Positions 9,406-18,690 of a stretch of DNA of 44,944 nt are shown here, one piece after another; position 1 is the stretch's first letter, and every line of letters begins with the position of its first letter. Both the position numbers and the translations under genes were made by a program. The notes below the pieces were generated by a model. The model worked only from the letters and a program-made list of their open reading frames with translations. It did no database searches and was not told where the DNA came from. Source of the DNA: Thermosynechococcaceae cyanobacterium YX3bin19 (GTDB lineage Bacteria; Cyanobacteriota; Cyanobacteriia; Thermosynechococcales; Thermosynechococcaceae); NCBI GenBank assembly GCA_030447595.1, contig JAUJON010000010.1:1-44944 (forward strand), given 5' to 3'.

Positions 9406-10531
9406 ATGAAATACCTCAGTCAAGAGAATTTCATGAATTCCTTTCCTAGCCCGGATGCCATTCATCCTCTGCAAGCGGACCTAGCCCGGTTAGTTCATCA
9501 GTTACCTGAGCTGAGGCACGGTAAGCTAATTTATCAGGTATTGGCTACTGTAGTCCGCATGGCAGATGAGGAGATCGACCGGCTAGACTGGAAAATTCTT
9601 AAGTCCACGCTCCAAGACTTAGAAAAAGCATTTCAGGCGTTTTACCCTTTCCGACATACACGAAAAATCACAATTTTTGGTTCGTCCCGGATACAGCCTG
9701 ATGCCCCCGAGTATCGTCTAGCAGCTGACTTTGCTCGCTGTGTAGCTCAGCAGGGTTTTCTAGTAATGACGGGTGCCGGCGGCGGAATTATGGAAGCCGG
9801 AAATAAGGGGGCAGGTCCGGGTAATTCCTTTGGGCTAAATATCCAATTGCCCTTTGAGCAGGGGGCTAACCCGTTCATTGAGGGAGATACGAAGCTAATT
9901 AACTTCAAGTACTTCTTTACCCGCAAATTGTTTTTTCTCAGGGAAACAGATGCGATCGCTCTATTTCCGGGTGGTTACGGCACTCAGGACGAAGCATTTG
10001 AGTGTTTAACGCTCACCCAGACGGGAAAATCCCCTCCGATTCCTTTGGTCTTGATTGATCGCCCCGGTGGAGATTACTGGAGGGACTGGGATGCTTACAT
10101 TCGCAAACACCTGATCAAGCCCGGTTTAATTAGTCCAGAGGATAACAAGCTCTATACCGTTACCGATAACCTGGATGTTGCCTGTCAAGTAATTACTGAT
10201 TTTTACCGGGTTTACCACTCCAGCCGCTATGTCGGTGATCAGCTAGTCATACGGCTAACAAAGAGAATTGACGGACCCAGTCGTGGAGCAACTTAACCAA
10301 TCTTTCAGTGATATTGTCCTAGCAGGGCGGATTGAGAAAAGCCAGCCACTTCCTGAAGAATTTCACGGTACCCAGGCCGTGCCAGAAGAACTTCAGGACG
10401 AAACAGCGCATTTACCTCGGTTAGTTTTCCAGTTTAACCAACGCGATCATGGCTGTTTGTATCAAATGATTGCTGAAATCAATCAAATGGAAACGCTTGT
10501 ACGAGAGGCAGATCATCCAGAGCGTAAGTAA
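9406..10531 (+). pseudogene. LOG family protein (TIGR00730-type), one frameshift near the 3' end
   Basis: Rossmann-like LOG/lysine-decarboxylase-fold protein. Residues 90-230 contain the family motifs GAGGGIMEAGNKGAGPG and PGGYGTQDEAFE. Characterised small relatives are cytokinin nucleoside-monophosphate phosphoribohydrolases or nucleotide 5'-monophosphate nucleosidases. This one has the longer cyanobacterial form with an N-terminal helical extension, so the substrate is uncertain. The first frame ends at 10296 just after YVGDQLVIRLTKRI. The conserved C-terminus continues in another frame (EQLNQSFSDIVLAGRIE, then LPRLVFQFNQRDHG) to 10531, so one indel near 10265-10290 splits the gene. An alternative start at 9433 has AAGAGA upstream. 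Confidence 0.82.
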
Positions 10532-10564
10532 CTCAAGTTGTCATTTACAGAAATACCGGCTCCA

Positions 10565-10589
10565 GCCCTGAAGAAAAGCGCTTCCGGGC
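10565..10589. terminator. Candidate hairpin between convergent genes
   Basis: GCCCTGAAG (10565-10573) pairs with CTTCCGGGC (10581-10589) with one mismatch around a 7-base loop. It lies between the convergent LOG and rlmD genes. There is no good T-tract, so an intrinsic terminator is only moderately supported. Confidence 0.35.
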
Positions 10590-10624
10590 GAAGGGAGGGG
10601 AATTGTCGTCAATGGGTCTAGGGA

Positions 10625-12026
10625 CTACTGCCGTACTAGAAACGCAACACACTCAACATGAGCCGTTTGGGGAAAGAAGTCAACAGGCTGGACGCGAGTA
10701 AGTTGGTAGGGTCCAGTTTGGCAAAGTTGCTTCAGATCCCGTGCCAAGGTTGCTGGGTTGCAGCTGACGTAGACAATCTGCTTGGGTTGAGTGGAGTTTA
10801 GGCGGTCAATCACGACGGCATCACAGCCCTTACGTGGGGGATCGAGTACGACAATATCTGGGGTTACTGCCAGTGGGTAGCAAGGTTTCTACCCTTCCCA
10901 CCGAAAGCTAACGTTCTCAATTTCATTCAGCGCGGCATTTTGACACGCTAAGGCGACGCCGTTGGCTGAACTTCAGGCCAATAACTACCTGCTGGACCCG
11001 CTGGGCTAATGGTAGGCTCAGTGTGCCAATGCCGCAGTAGGCATCGACGACTATTTCATCGCCCTGGAGCTGTAGTTGCTCAAGAATCACCGCCAGCAGT
11101 GCCTCTGCCTGTTCTGTATGGATTTGGAAGAATGTGTCGGGTTGAACCTGAAACTGCAGCCCGGCAAATTCCTCCCGCAAGTCCAGTCGTCCGGCAATGC
11201 AGCGGGTTTCCGAGCCAAAGATTGTGTTAGTTCGCTCAGAATTGTGGTTTAGGCAAACCCCGACGAGATTGGGATAACGCGCTAGCCACTCTGAGCTTGA
11301 GCTTCCACGCCGGGTAAGTTCCAGTTCCGGACCACCAGCGTCAGAAGGATTCCCCGGTGCGACGACCAATTCGCAGGGACAGGTGGCGGACCTGGCCTTT
11401 GTGCTGCTGTTCATGATAGACTCGCCAGCCCTGTCGCTGAATATCTTGTTTGACTGTGGCTAGGAGGGGTTCAAACGCGGGTCTTGCACTGGGCATTGAT
11501 TAAGGTTAATCAGGCGATGCGTTCCTTTCTGGTAGTAGCCTGCCTGAATCCCTGCTCCATTGCCGGAACGGCCAGGGGATAGATTGCTTTGTTTGCGTGG
11601 TGGCGTGCCGGCCCGCCCCCCCACGAGGCTTCGGCTCGCCCAGGTGGTCCAGCGGCCCACCACCTGCGGGCGGTTGACGGCACGCTGTTTTTCGTATTCA
11701 AGGGGCTGCCACTGGCCGCCACCGCACGTGTCGGCCACGATGCAACCGGGTCTAACCCGGTGGGAGGAGGGGGAGAGAATCTGCTGCAATTTGCCGTGGG
11801 CGTACTGGGGTTTCACGCGCACCAATCGTACAGCCACTCGATCGCCCGGAACCGTATCGGGCACAAAAACAACCCGCCGTTCCCAGCGGCCTACGCCATC
11901 GCCACTGTCGCTCAGATCCGCGATCGCCACTTCGACAACGTTGCCTTGCTGCCATTGTGCGTCTGCTGAATCAGGAAATTCTGATACATCGATTGGCTCG
12001 GTTGCAGCGGTATCCATCAAAGTCAT
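10625..12026 (-). pseudogene. rlmD: 23S rRNA (uracil-C5)-methyltransferase, RlmD/TrmA family, multiply frameshifted
   Basis: The N-terminal piece (11460-12026) is a TRAM domain (VVEVAIADLSDSGDGVGRWE, VFVPDTVPGDRVAVRLV), then the Fe-S region PGCIVADTCGGGQWQ. RNKAIYPL-type sequence appears as NKAIYPLAV in another frame. The SAM domain piece (10923-11414) has FQVQPDTFFQIHTEQAEALL and VDAYCGIGTLSLPLA. The C-terminal piece (10625-10813) has the catalytic-cysteine motif [13 protein letters not shown] and the ending [12 protein letters not shown]. At least four shifts are needed, one at a run of seven C near 11620. The usual third Fe-S cysteine (CGGC) reads CGGG here, a substitution rather than an indel. 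Confidence 0.8.
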
Positions 12027-12095
12027 TCAGGCTGTATCAACTCAACGTGGAGGATTTTGTAAACCCATTGAGGGCCTACTTACCATTATCCTTGA

Positions 12096-13292
12096 TCAAG
12101 GTTTTGTTGGCCGTTGACGAGCGCGATCGCCAGGCAAATCTACTTCCGGCAAAATAAGCATGGCATCCCCAAAGGAATAGAAACGATACTGCTCAGCGAT
12201 CGCAACCTGGTAGAGCTCCATCAGCCGCTGTCGGCCAATCAGAGCACTGACCAGCATCAACAAGCTAGAGCGGGGTAGATGAAAATTGGTAATTAAGCCT
12301 TCAACCACTTGCCATTGATAGCCTGGATAGATGAATAGCTCTGTTTTCCCCCAGTAGGGTTGCAGCCTGCCACTTTGGGCTGCAGCTTCTAGGGCACGGG
12401 CTACTGTTGTTCCCACGGCAATCACCCGGCCACCGCTAGCTTGAGTCGCTTGGATACGATGCACCGTCTCTGCTGGGACTTCTACAGGTTCAGCATGCAT
12501 CGCATGAGCCGTGATATCTTCAGTTTCTACCGGTCTAAAGGTACCGACACCCACATGTAGGGTGATAAAGCTGTGATCAATTCCCCGCTGCTCTAGCCGA
12601 GTGAGTAAATCTGGCGTAAAGTGCAGCCCAGCGGTTGGAGCGGCCACTGCTCCGGGCTGGCTGGCATAGATTGTCTGGTACTGCTCAGGTTGAACTGCAG
12701 ATGCACTAATGTAGGGCGGCAAAGGAATTTGACCCAGTTGGTGCAGCGTTTGCTCCAGGGATTGGCTCCCATGCAACAGCTCAAACTGAAGGATTCGGCC
12801 CCGGGTTGTGGGCTCGATCGCTAAAACAGTTGCCTGCAAACTGGGTTGCTCAGGTGGCCCGAATTCGATACGGGCTCCTGGTCTTAAACGTTTACCTGGT
12901 TTAACTAAGGCTAGCCAACGATGGCCTTCAGCCGTCCTCCCGCCATCGCTCGTTTGTGCCTCCAGTAGTAAAACTTCCACATTGAGATATTGGCCTCCAG
13001 ATTGCCTGCGGCCAAACAGTCTTGCAGGAATCACCCGAGTATTGTTCAAGATCAGCAGATCGCCAGGCTGTAATAGCTCAGGTAAGTTTGCGAATCTGCA
13101 GTGCTGGTAAGACGTTGGTTTGACCACCAGTAGACGTGCTTTGTCTCTGGGGACAACGGGCTCCTGGGCAATCCGCTCTTTCGGCAGGTCGTAATCGTAA
13201 GCAGCGAGGGTACGATCTTCAATGGGTGTGGTCGGTAGGGCAGTACTGGGCTGCTCAGGAGATAAGCTGCCAGTCAAATTCATGGGTGACAT
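12096..13292 (-). CDS. queA: tRNA preQ1(34) S-adenosylmethionine ribosyltransferase-isomerase
   Basis: 398 residues. QueA transfers and isomerises the ribose of SAM onto 7-aminomethyl-7-deazaguanine in tRNA to give epoxyqueuosine. Family blocks are present in order: YDYDLPKERIAQEPVVPRD, LLILNNTRVIPARLFG, AAPTAGLHFTPDLL, FITLHVGVGTFRPV and GLITNFHLPRSSLLMLVSA, then FYSFGDAMLI. The protein begins with a 25-residue non-conserved stretch; a second ATG three codons in is equally possible. It is codirectional with rlmD (69-base gap). QueG, the next enzyme of the pathway, is encoded at 28.6 kb. Confidence 0.95.
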   Translation of the reverse strand: MSPMNLTGSLSPEQPSTALPTTPIEDRTLAAYDYDLPKERIAQEPVVPRDKARLLVVKPTSYQHCRFANLPELLQPGDLLILNNTRVIPARLFGRRQSGGQYLNVEVLLLEAQTSDGGRTAEGHRWLALVKPGKRLRPGARIEFGPPEQPSLQATVLAIEPTTRGRILQFELLHGSQSLEQTLHQLGQIPLPPYISASAVQPEQYQTIYASQPGAVAAPTAGLHFTPDLLTRLEQRGIDHSFITLHVGVGTFRPVETEDITAHAMHAEPVEVPAETVHRIQATQASGGRVIAVGTTVARALEAAAQSGRLQPYWGKTELFIYPGYQWQVVEGLITNFHLPRSSLLMLVSALIGRQRLMELYQVAIAEQYRFYSFGDAMLILPEVDLPGDRARQRPTKP

Positions 13293-13570
13293 AAGACTAC
13301 TATATTGACTTTGCCTCCGTCTTGACTTCCCACCAATTGTTGGCGACCGTCTACTGATCGACGCTCGTCTGGGGACTGAGTATTGCTGATCTGAGGCAAT
13401 ATTGTGGCTTGAAGTGGGTCCTTTAAGCTATTTTCCAGGCAACCGCTTCAGTAATTTCTCGGCAATGGCTTGGGTGTAACTTTCTCAAGACTTCCGTGGT
13501 TTTCCCCTACTGGTTTTTGCTGCTTTTCACAACAATAGAGATATAGAACCTGCTCATCCTGAGATTAATC

Positions 13571-13963
13571 ATGGACTATCTCTACTACTTAGGGAATGCC
13601 AGCCATACACTCCGAGTATTCGAGTATTTAAATACGAGATGTGCTGAGCTACTAGTAGAGTTCGTGACGGCGATTCATCAAATTGATGGTTGGGTAATCC
13701 GGGTAAAGTTAACTCGACGTCTAACTGTACGACAGGCTGGAGACTTTCAAGCATTTATGAATGAGTTAGGCGTTCTCTACGACCCTAGTGTTCACGTCAA
13801 ACTGGCATTTCAGGGTTTAGAAACCGGGCAGTCCCTAGTTGATGTCATGCGTCACTACCAGGTCGCTGTAGTTTCTCACGGCAGGCCAAACCGGACTGAG
13901 ATTGAAGAATTTCGGGAACAATTTATTCAAGGGTTGGGCTACTGCCCTGAGACGCTGGCTTAG
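13571..13963 (+). CDS. Conserved hypothetical protein (130 aa)
   Basis: I do not recognise a named family. The 130-residue product starts MDYLYYLGNASH, is mixed alpha/beta with no signal peptide or membrane segment, and has a central basic strand (WVIRVKLTRRLTVRQ) and an amphipathic C-terminal helix (RTEIEEFREQFIQGLGY). Codon use is like that of neighbours. It is upstream of purD on the same strand with a 115-base gap containing a stem-loop, so co-transcription is uncertain. Its 5' region (13293-13570) is shared with divergent queA. Confidence 0.6.
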   Translation: MDYLYYLGNASHTLRVFEYLNTRCAELLVEFVTAIHQIDGWVIRVKLTRRLTVRQAGDFQAFMNELGVLYDPSVHVKLAFQGLETGQSLVDVMRHYQVAVVSHGRPNRTEIEEFREQFIQGLGYCPETLA

Positions 13964-14029
13964 CATGAGAGCGATCAAGTTTTCTGGGATGACAGCATGA
14001 GAATACACCGTTCCGTGGGATAATAGCCA

Positions 14030-14048
14030 CTGCTCAGATCTTGAGCAG
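14030..14048. other. Perfect stem-loop upstream of purD
   Basis: CTGCTCA/TGAGCAG, a perfect 7-bp stem with loop GATCT, ends 30 bases before the purD GTG. No T-tract follows. It may be a weak terminator for the upstream gene or a leader hairpin. Confidence 0.4.
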
Positions 14049-14078
14049 CTCTCCCCTGTAGCAGCCAGCAAGCAAAAC

Positions 14079-15365
14079 GTGAAGGTTTTAATTATTGGAA
14101 GTGGTGGCCGCGAACACGCTCTGGCGTGGAAACTTTCCCAGTCTGACGTGGAGCAGATAGTCTGTGTGCCGGGTAATGGGGGGACAGCTGCGCTTAAACG
14201 GTGTGAAAATGTTCCTTTAGCGGTGGATGACTTTCAGGGAATTGGGCAGTGTGTCCAAGAGCGTCAGATATCGCTGGTCGTTGTCGGTCCGGAGCTGCCC
14301 CTGTCCTTAGGTATTAGTGATTATCTGCGATCGCAAGGGATTCCTGTCTTTGGTCCCACCCAGGCGGGAGCCCAGATTGAGGCCAGTAAGTCCTGGGCTA
14401 AAGAACTGATGCAATCAGCAGGTGTTCCCACCGCTGCTGCCCAAACGTTTACAGATGCAAATGCCGCTAAAGCCTACATTCGAGCTCAGGGCGTACCCGT
14501 TGTGGTCAAAGCTGATGGGCTAGCGGCTGGCAAAGGCGTCACTGTTGCCACGACGCTTGCGCAAGCCGAGGCGGCAGTGGATGCAGCTTTTGGCGGCACC
14601 TTTGGCCTTGCTGGTGAGAAGGTGCTGGTTGAAGAATATCTGACCGGGCAAGAAGTGTCCGTCCTGGTGCTGACGGACGGTGTCAGTGTACAACTGTTGC
14701 TGCCGGCTCAAGATCACAAACGAATTGGGGAAGGAGATACGGGTGCAAATACTGGGGGAATGGGAGCCTATGCCCCAGTTCCTCTGGTCACGCCAGCCCT
14801 AATGGACCAGATTCAGCGAGAAATTATCGAGCCAGTGGTGATGGCTTTGCAACAACGCGGCATTGACTACCGGGGTGTTCTGTATGCGGGGTTGATGCTG
14901 ACACCAAAGGGCGGCCCAAAGGTGATTGAGTTTAACTGTCGCTTCGGTGACCCGGAGACTCAGGTGATTTTACCGTTACTGGAAACACCGCTGGAGGATT
15001 TACTTTTGGCCTGTGCCGAACAGCGACTCGCTCAAGCACCACCGATACGTTGGAAAACTGGCGTGGCTGCCTGCGTCGTTACCGCTGCCCAAGGCTATCC
15101 TGGTGCCTACACCAAGGGACAGGCAATTTCCGGCATTGAGCAGGCCGAGGGGTTAGGTGTAGCCGTGTTTCAGGCGGGCACTAAATTCCGGGATCAGCAA
15201 CTGGTAACCGATGGTGGACGGGTATTGGGTGTCACGGCTTGGGGAGAGAATTTTGCTCAGGCGATCGCTGAGGCTTATGCTGCAGTAGAGCAGATTCACT
15301 ACGAGGGCAAGTACTACCGCCGGGATATTGGCTACCGGGTGCGCGCAGGTTCAGCGACCTGTTGA
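14079..15365 (+). CDS. purD: Phosphoribosylamine-glycine ligase (GAR synthetase)
   Basis: 428-residue ATP-grasp enzyme joining glycine to 5-phosphoribosylamine, the second step of purine synthesis. The N-terminal domain begins KVLIIGSGGREHALAWKL. ATP-grasp elements are VVKADGLAAGKGVTVA (about 146-161), LVEEYLTGQEVSVLVL and the metal/substrate segment FNCRFGDPETQ. DHKRIGEGDTGANTGGMGAY is the family signature. It starts with GTG at 14079, the only start giving the canonical N-terminus. The methyltransferase gene follows after 24 bases. Confidence 0.96.
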   Translation: MKVLIIGSGGREHALAWKLSQSDVEQIVCVPGNGGTAALKRCENVPLAVDDFQGIGQCVQERQISLVVVGPELPLSLGISDYLRSQGIPVFGPTQAGAQIEASKSWAKELMQSAGVPTAAAQTFTDANAAKAYIRAQGVPVVVKADGLAAGKGVTVATTLAQAEAAVDAAFGGTFGLAGEKVLVEEYLTGQEVSVLVLTDGVSVQLLLPAQDHKRIGEGDTGANTGGMGAYAPVPLVTPALMDQIQREIIEPVVMALQQRGIDYRGVLYAGLMLTPKGGPKVIEFNCRFGDPETQVILPLLETPLEDLLLACAEQRLAQAPPIRWKTGVAACVVTAAQGYPGAYTKGQAISGIEQAEGLGVAVFQAGTKFRDQQLVTDGGRVLGVTAWGENFAQAIAEAYAAVEQIHYEGKYYRRDIGYRVRAGSATC

Positions 15366-15389
15366 TCAGTACTGTATCTGCTAGAGGGA

Positions 15390-16178
15390 ATGTCTATGAA
15401 CCAAGCTGAGGCTGACGCAACGCCGCTTCATAGCAGGCAGCCGTTAACCCGATTTTCTAACCGGGCAGCGGATTATGCCAAATACCGACCGGGATATCCA
15501 GAAGCGGCGATCGCGGCAATCCTGGAGGGGCTTGGAGTCCCAGAGCAGCTTATCGCAACGGATATAGGTGCCGGGACTGGTATTTCTTCTCGCCTGCTAG
15601 CGAATCGTGGGGTGCGGGTTCTGGCGATCGAGCCCAATGCTGCCATGCGCCAGGCTGCCCCTGAGCATCCCCTCGTGGAGTTTCGGGATGGTACAGCCGA
15701 ACAAACCCATCTTGCTGATGCATCAATTGATCTGGTGACTTGTTTTCAGTCATTCCACTGGTTTGAACCCGAAGCAACCCTTGGGGAATTCCACCGGATC
15801 TTAAAGCGATCAGGACGGTTGGCCTTGGTGTGGCACGAGCGGGATTCAGCGGATGAATTTACCGAAGCCTACGGTCGTCTTGTTCGCCTGATCTCAAATC
15901 ACAATATGGCAGAAAAGCGGCTTGGCTCCGTTAGTCCTCTTTTCTCAAGTCCCCACTTTATCAAGATTCACCGTCAGACATTTTGCTACCAGCAGGCCTT
16001 GGATCTGGAGGGTCTAGTGGGTCGGGCTCAGAGCACTTCTTACCTTCCTCGTGAGGGACCCGCTCATCAAAAACTTATCTCTGGCTTGCAGGAATTGCAT
16101 ACTCACTTTTGTAATGCTCACGGGTTGGTTTACCTGGCTTATCTCACTAGCGTTTATCTAGCCGTTCCGCACAGTTGA
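15390..16178 (+). CDS. Class I SAM-dependent methyltransferase
   Basis: 262 residues. The SAM-binding motif I is DIGAGTGISSRLLANRG (about 59-75), with the acidic end of strand 2 at VLAIEPNAAM and motif IV-like LVTCFQSFHWFEPEATLGEF. This is the UbiE/type 11 methyltransferase pattern, and the HWF block resembles the TAM/trans-aconitate-like branch. The substrate is unknown. It lies in a compact plus-strand run purD - methyltransferase - folP (gaps 24 and 6 bases), suggesting one transcript. ATG at 15390 or 15396 could serve. Confidence 0.82.
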   Translation: MSMNQAEADATPLHSRQPLTRFSNRAADYAKYRPGYPEAAIAAILEGLGVPEQLIATDIGAGTGISSRLLANRGVRVLAIEPNAAMRQAAPEHPLVEFRDGTAEQTHLADASIDLVTCFQSFHWFEPEATLGEFHRILKRSGRLALVWHERDSADEFTEAYGRLVRLISNHNMAEKRLGSVSPLFSSPHFIKIHRQTFCYQQALDLEGLVGRAQSTSYLPREGPAHQKLISGLQELHTHFCNAHGLVYLAYLTSVYLAVPHS

Positions 16179-16184
16179 GACCGC

Positions 16185-17054
16185 ATGGTAAAAACTACTT
16201 CCGGTATCCCGCTGCCTAGATCTTGGAGTCTCAGGGATCAGATCTTTGTCTGGGGCCAGCGAACTTATCTCATGGGCGTGCTCAATGTTACTCCCGACAG
16301 TTTCAGTGATGGCGGACAGTTCAACACCGTGGAAGCAGCACTGGCCCAAGTGCGGCACCTGGTTGCGGCTGGCATTGACATTTTGGATATTGGAGGTCAG
16401 TCTACTCGGCCTGGGGCGCTGGAGATTTCTTTAGCAGCGGAACTGAACCGCATCCTGCCTATTGTCAATGCCGTGCGCCAGGAATGCCAGACACCCATTT
16501 CTGTTGACACTACCCGTGCAGCAGTGGCCCAGGCAGCGGTTGCGGCTGGGGCAGATATGGTGAACGATATTTCCGGTGGGACTTACGATCCGCAGATGTT
16601 GCCCACGGTTGCCAAACTCGGGGTGCCGATTGTGTTGATGCACTTGCGGGGCAGCCCGCAAACAATGCAGCAACTTACGGACTATCCAGACCTGATGGGC
16701 GAGATCTCCCAGTTTCTGAAGCAGCGAATTACAGCCGCGATCGCGGCTGGCATCAATCCTGGCCATATTGCCATAGACCCCGGTATCGGTTTTGCCAAGA
16801 CGGGAGCGCAAAATCTGGAAATTCTCCGCCGTCTGCGGGAGTTTCATTCCCTCGGGTGTCCGATCTTGGTTGGACCTTCTCGTAAAAGTTTTATCGGCCG
16901 CATCCTGGATCAGCCAGACCCGAAAGCGCGATCTTGGGGCACTGCCGCTGCCTGCAGCGCCGCGATCGCCGGTGCTGCCGATATCATTCGGGTTCATGAC
17001 GGTGCAGAAATGCGTGATGTCTGTCGGGTCGCAGATGCCATTTGGCGCTTATAG
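16185..17054 (+). CDS. folP: Dihydropteroate synthase
   Basis: 289 residues. FolP condenses p-aminobenzoate with dihydropterin pyrophosphate in folate synthesis and is the sulfonamide target. Signatures: LMGVLNVTPDSFSDGG (29-44), DIGGQSTRPGA, DMVNDISGG and LVGPSRKSFIGRIL, ending in the RVHDGAEMRDVCRVADA helix. The start at 16185 gives a slightly long N-terminus. The last 53 bases of coding sequence (16997-17049) recur exactly at 18479-18531, upstream of hli. FolK, the preceding enzyme, is encoded separately at 24.4 kb. Confidence 0.96.
   Translation: MVKTTSGIPLPRSWSLRDQIFVWGQRTYLMGVLNVTPDSFSDGGQFNTVEAALAQVRHLVAAGIDILDIGGQSTRPGALEISLAAELNRILPIVNAVRQECQTPISVDTTRAAVAQAAVAAGADMVNDISGGTYDPQMLPTVAKLGVPIVLMHLRGSPQTMQQLTDYPDLMGEISQFLKQRITAAIAAGINPGHIAIDPGIGFAKTGAQNLEILRRLREFHSLGCPILVGPSRKSFIGRILDQPDPKARSWGTAAACSAAIAGAADIIRVHDGAEMRDVCRVADAIWRL
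16997..17049 (+). repeat. 53-bp direct repeat, copy 1 (folP 3' end)
   Basis: This stretch inside the end of folP is identical base for base to 18479-18531. The match stops at the last sense codon region of folP; flanks differ on both sides. Confidence 0.9.
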
Positions 17055-17167
17055 CTGTAAATGCCAACGCACCCCCTCCTAGCAGCATCTTACGAGCTGA
17101 CTACCCCTAGTGATTTGCCTTGGGGATGACACTCGCCACTACAAGCTGAATTTACCCAATGGCATCT

Positions 17168-18256
17168 TTAATGCAGTACAGCATTATTGATCAGGGCAGT
17201 ATCATCTAAGGTGCTAGCCCGATTAGTAGTTTTGGTAGAGGCAACGGAATTCCAATTCCATCCATCATTTTGTACTAGAGCCAGAAGCAGTTGTCGGCGT
17301 CCGCTAACCTGCTGAATTGCTTTTCGAAACTCTTCATCACTAACCGTCGGGATGCCGGCTGCTCGAAGTAAATCGAGGGGAGGTAGCCCTAGACTGTCCG
17401 GAGCTGCTTTTATATAAGCTGACTTAAGCGTTTGCAAAAATGCTGTAGTTGCCCGACGCACAGGGGCAAGCGCCACTGGTTCAGGCCGGTATGACTCCTC
17501 CACCCCGTACTGCAATAGGGTTAGTGCCTCATCGAGGGCTGCTAAGCTTAGGGAAGTAGCTTTCGATCGCTCAACGCTGTGAAAGTAATGGAGTACGGGA
17601 TAGGCAAGGTAGCTTTCTGCTAAACCGATTATCATCGGGGTCAGGGCAATCAAGTGCTGGTCAAGCTGCCCAAAACCTTGGCCGTTCCAAGCTCTAGTAA
17701 TAATTTCGTCAGGGGTTCCACCCAAAGAGGTGATGTAGAGGGCTAGCTGACGCTTCTGCATTACCGCCGAAACTACAGGTACAAGGTAGGTGATCGATAG
17801 AGTAACTAGAAAGAAGCCATTGGCAGAGGCAACAGCACTCAGTATTTGCCAGAGGACACCTTGGGGCTGGTAGTCTCCTGTCCCCAAGGTAAATAAGGTG
17901 TAACCCGTGAAATAAATCCTCTCCCAGATATCGGCTGGCTCTTTGCTCTGAGCATTCACTACAGACGTGCCAATAGCGCTAAAGAGTAACGTCCATCCCA
18001 GCCAAGCTAGAACAATCCAAACCAGCACTACGCCTACTAAAATCATCAAGCCACTGGTCGCCAACAGGTTGTGATTAGGACTTCTAGAATGAGCTTGCAG
18101 CACTATCTTCCAGAGCCAATGGGAGATTCTGCGGGTTAGGAGTCCGCTGCCGCCTAGTGTTAGTGTGGTCACGAGCACATCGATCATCGAAAAGATGAGA
18201 ATCATCAGACCCAGAATAATGACTAGAACTGACATGGCAAAGACCGTGCTAACCAA
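17168..18256 (-). CDS. Potassium-channel-like membrane protein
   Basis: 362 residues. Hydrophobic helices are at about 8-35, 68-99 and 135-160. Between the last two is the pore-loop motif YTLFTLGTGDYQP (119-131), which matches the ion-channel (PF07885) selectivity filter T-x-G-x-G-D in altered form (TLGTGD). The C-terminal half (165-362) is cytoplasmic and helical without a recognised RCK/TrkA-N signature. Ion selectivity is inferred. It is convergent with folP. Its upstream region is the duplicated segment before hli. Confidence 0.75.
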   Translation of the reverse strand: MVSTVFAMSVLVIILGLMILIFSMIDVLVTTLTLGGSGLLTRRISHWLWKIVLQAHSRSPNHNLLATSGLMILVGVVLVWIVLAWLGWTLLFSAIGTSVVNAQSKEPADIWERIYFTGYTLFTLGTGDYQPQGVLWQILSAVASANGFFLVTLSITYLVPVVSAVMQKRQLALYITSLGGTPDEIITRAWNGQGFGQLDQHLIALTPMIIGLAESYLAYPVLHYFHSVERSKATSLSLAALDEALTLLQYGVEESYRPEPVALAPVRRATTAFLQTLKSAYIKAAPDSLGLPPLDLLRAAGIPTVSDEEFRKAIQQVSGRRQLLLALVQNDGWNWNSVASTKTTNRASTLDDTALINNAVLH

Positions 18257-18391
18257 CTAACAGAAGATACAGCATGTTAAATGTCAAAAACCTATATCAA
18301 GCAAAGGATTTCGAACGCCTCAACCTACTGCTACAGCTTAGCGCTATAGCACCAGCGCGACGGTAGTCGCCCGCATCCTAAATTTTAGTGT

Positions 18392-18662
18392 CGAACATCT
18401 GCAAAACCTCTTACCATAGTTGATACTCCTCAGTTGGAGTACCCCTCAGTTGGACGTGACCCTAATTACTTGGACCTGTGACGGTGCAGAAATGCGTGAT
18501 GTCTGTCGGGTCGCAGATGCCATTTGGCGCTCCTAGCGCCTAGAGCATCTAAGATGCTGTAACTCGTAGCTTCGGCTCGGTGTGATTAGCCCAAGCTTTA
18601 GTGCCGAACATCTGCAAAACCTCTTACTATAGATAGTTGATAGTCCTCAGTTGGACGTGACC
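18392..18662 (+). repeat. Duplicated hli upstream block
   Basis: Two diverged copies, about 18388-18465 and 18598-18664. They share CGAACATCTGCAAAACC plus adjoining bases and CCTCAGTTGGACGTGACC in the same order. The second copy abuts the hli start. Confidence 0.8.
18479..18531 (+). repeat. 53-bp direct repeat, copy 2 (displaced folP 3' end)
   Basis: An exact copy of 16997-17049, but with no folP reading frame before it. It is bordered on both sides by copies of the hli-upstream block, so it is nested in the duplication. Confidence 0.9.
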
Positions 18663-18690
18663 TTACCTATATATCTTTGAGTCTTAACCC

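Larger units (their letters stand above)
18257..18690. other. Divergent intergenic region with duplicated blocks
   Basis: 434 bases between the channel gene and hli, with no protein-coding signal of its own. It contains the copied folP end (18479-18531) and two copies of an hli-upstream block. A 22-base exact match lies at 18392-18413 and 18605-18626, and an 18-base exact match at 18444-18461 and 18645-18662, in the same order about 200-213 bases apart. Confidence 0.8.

Noticed and set aside
10268-10531. Independent 87-residue gene after the LOG protein
   Set aside because: Its sequence is the expected C-terminus of the longer cyanobacterial LOG proteins, so it is the displaced end of the same gene.
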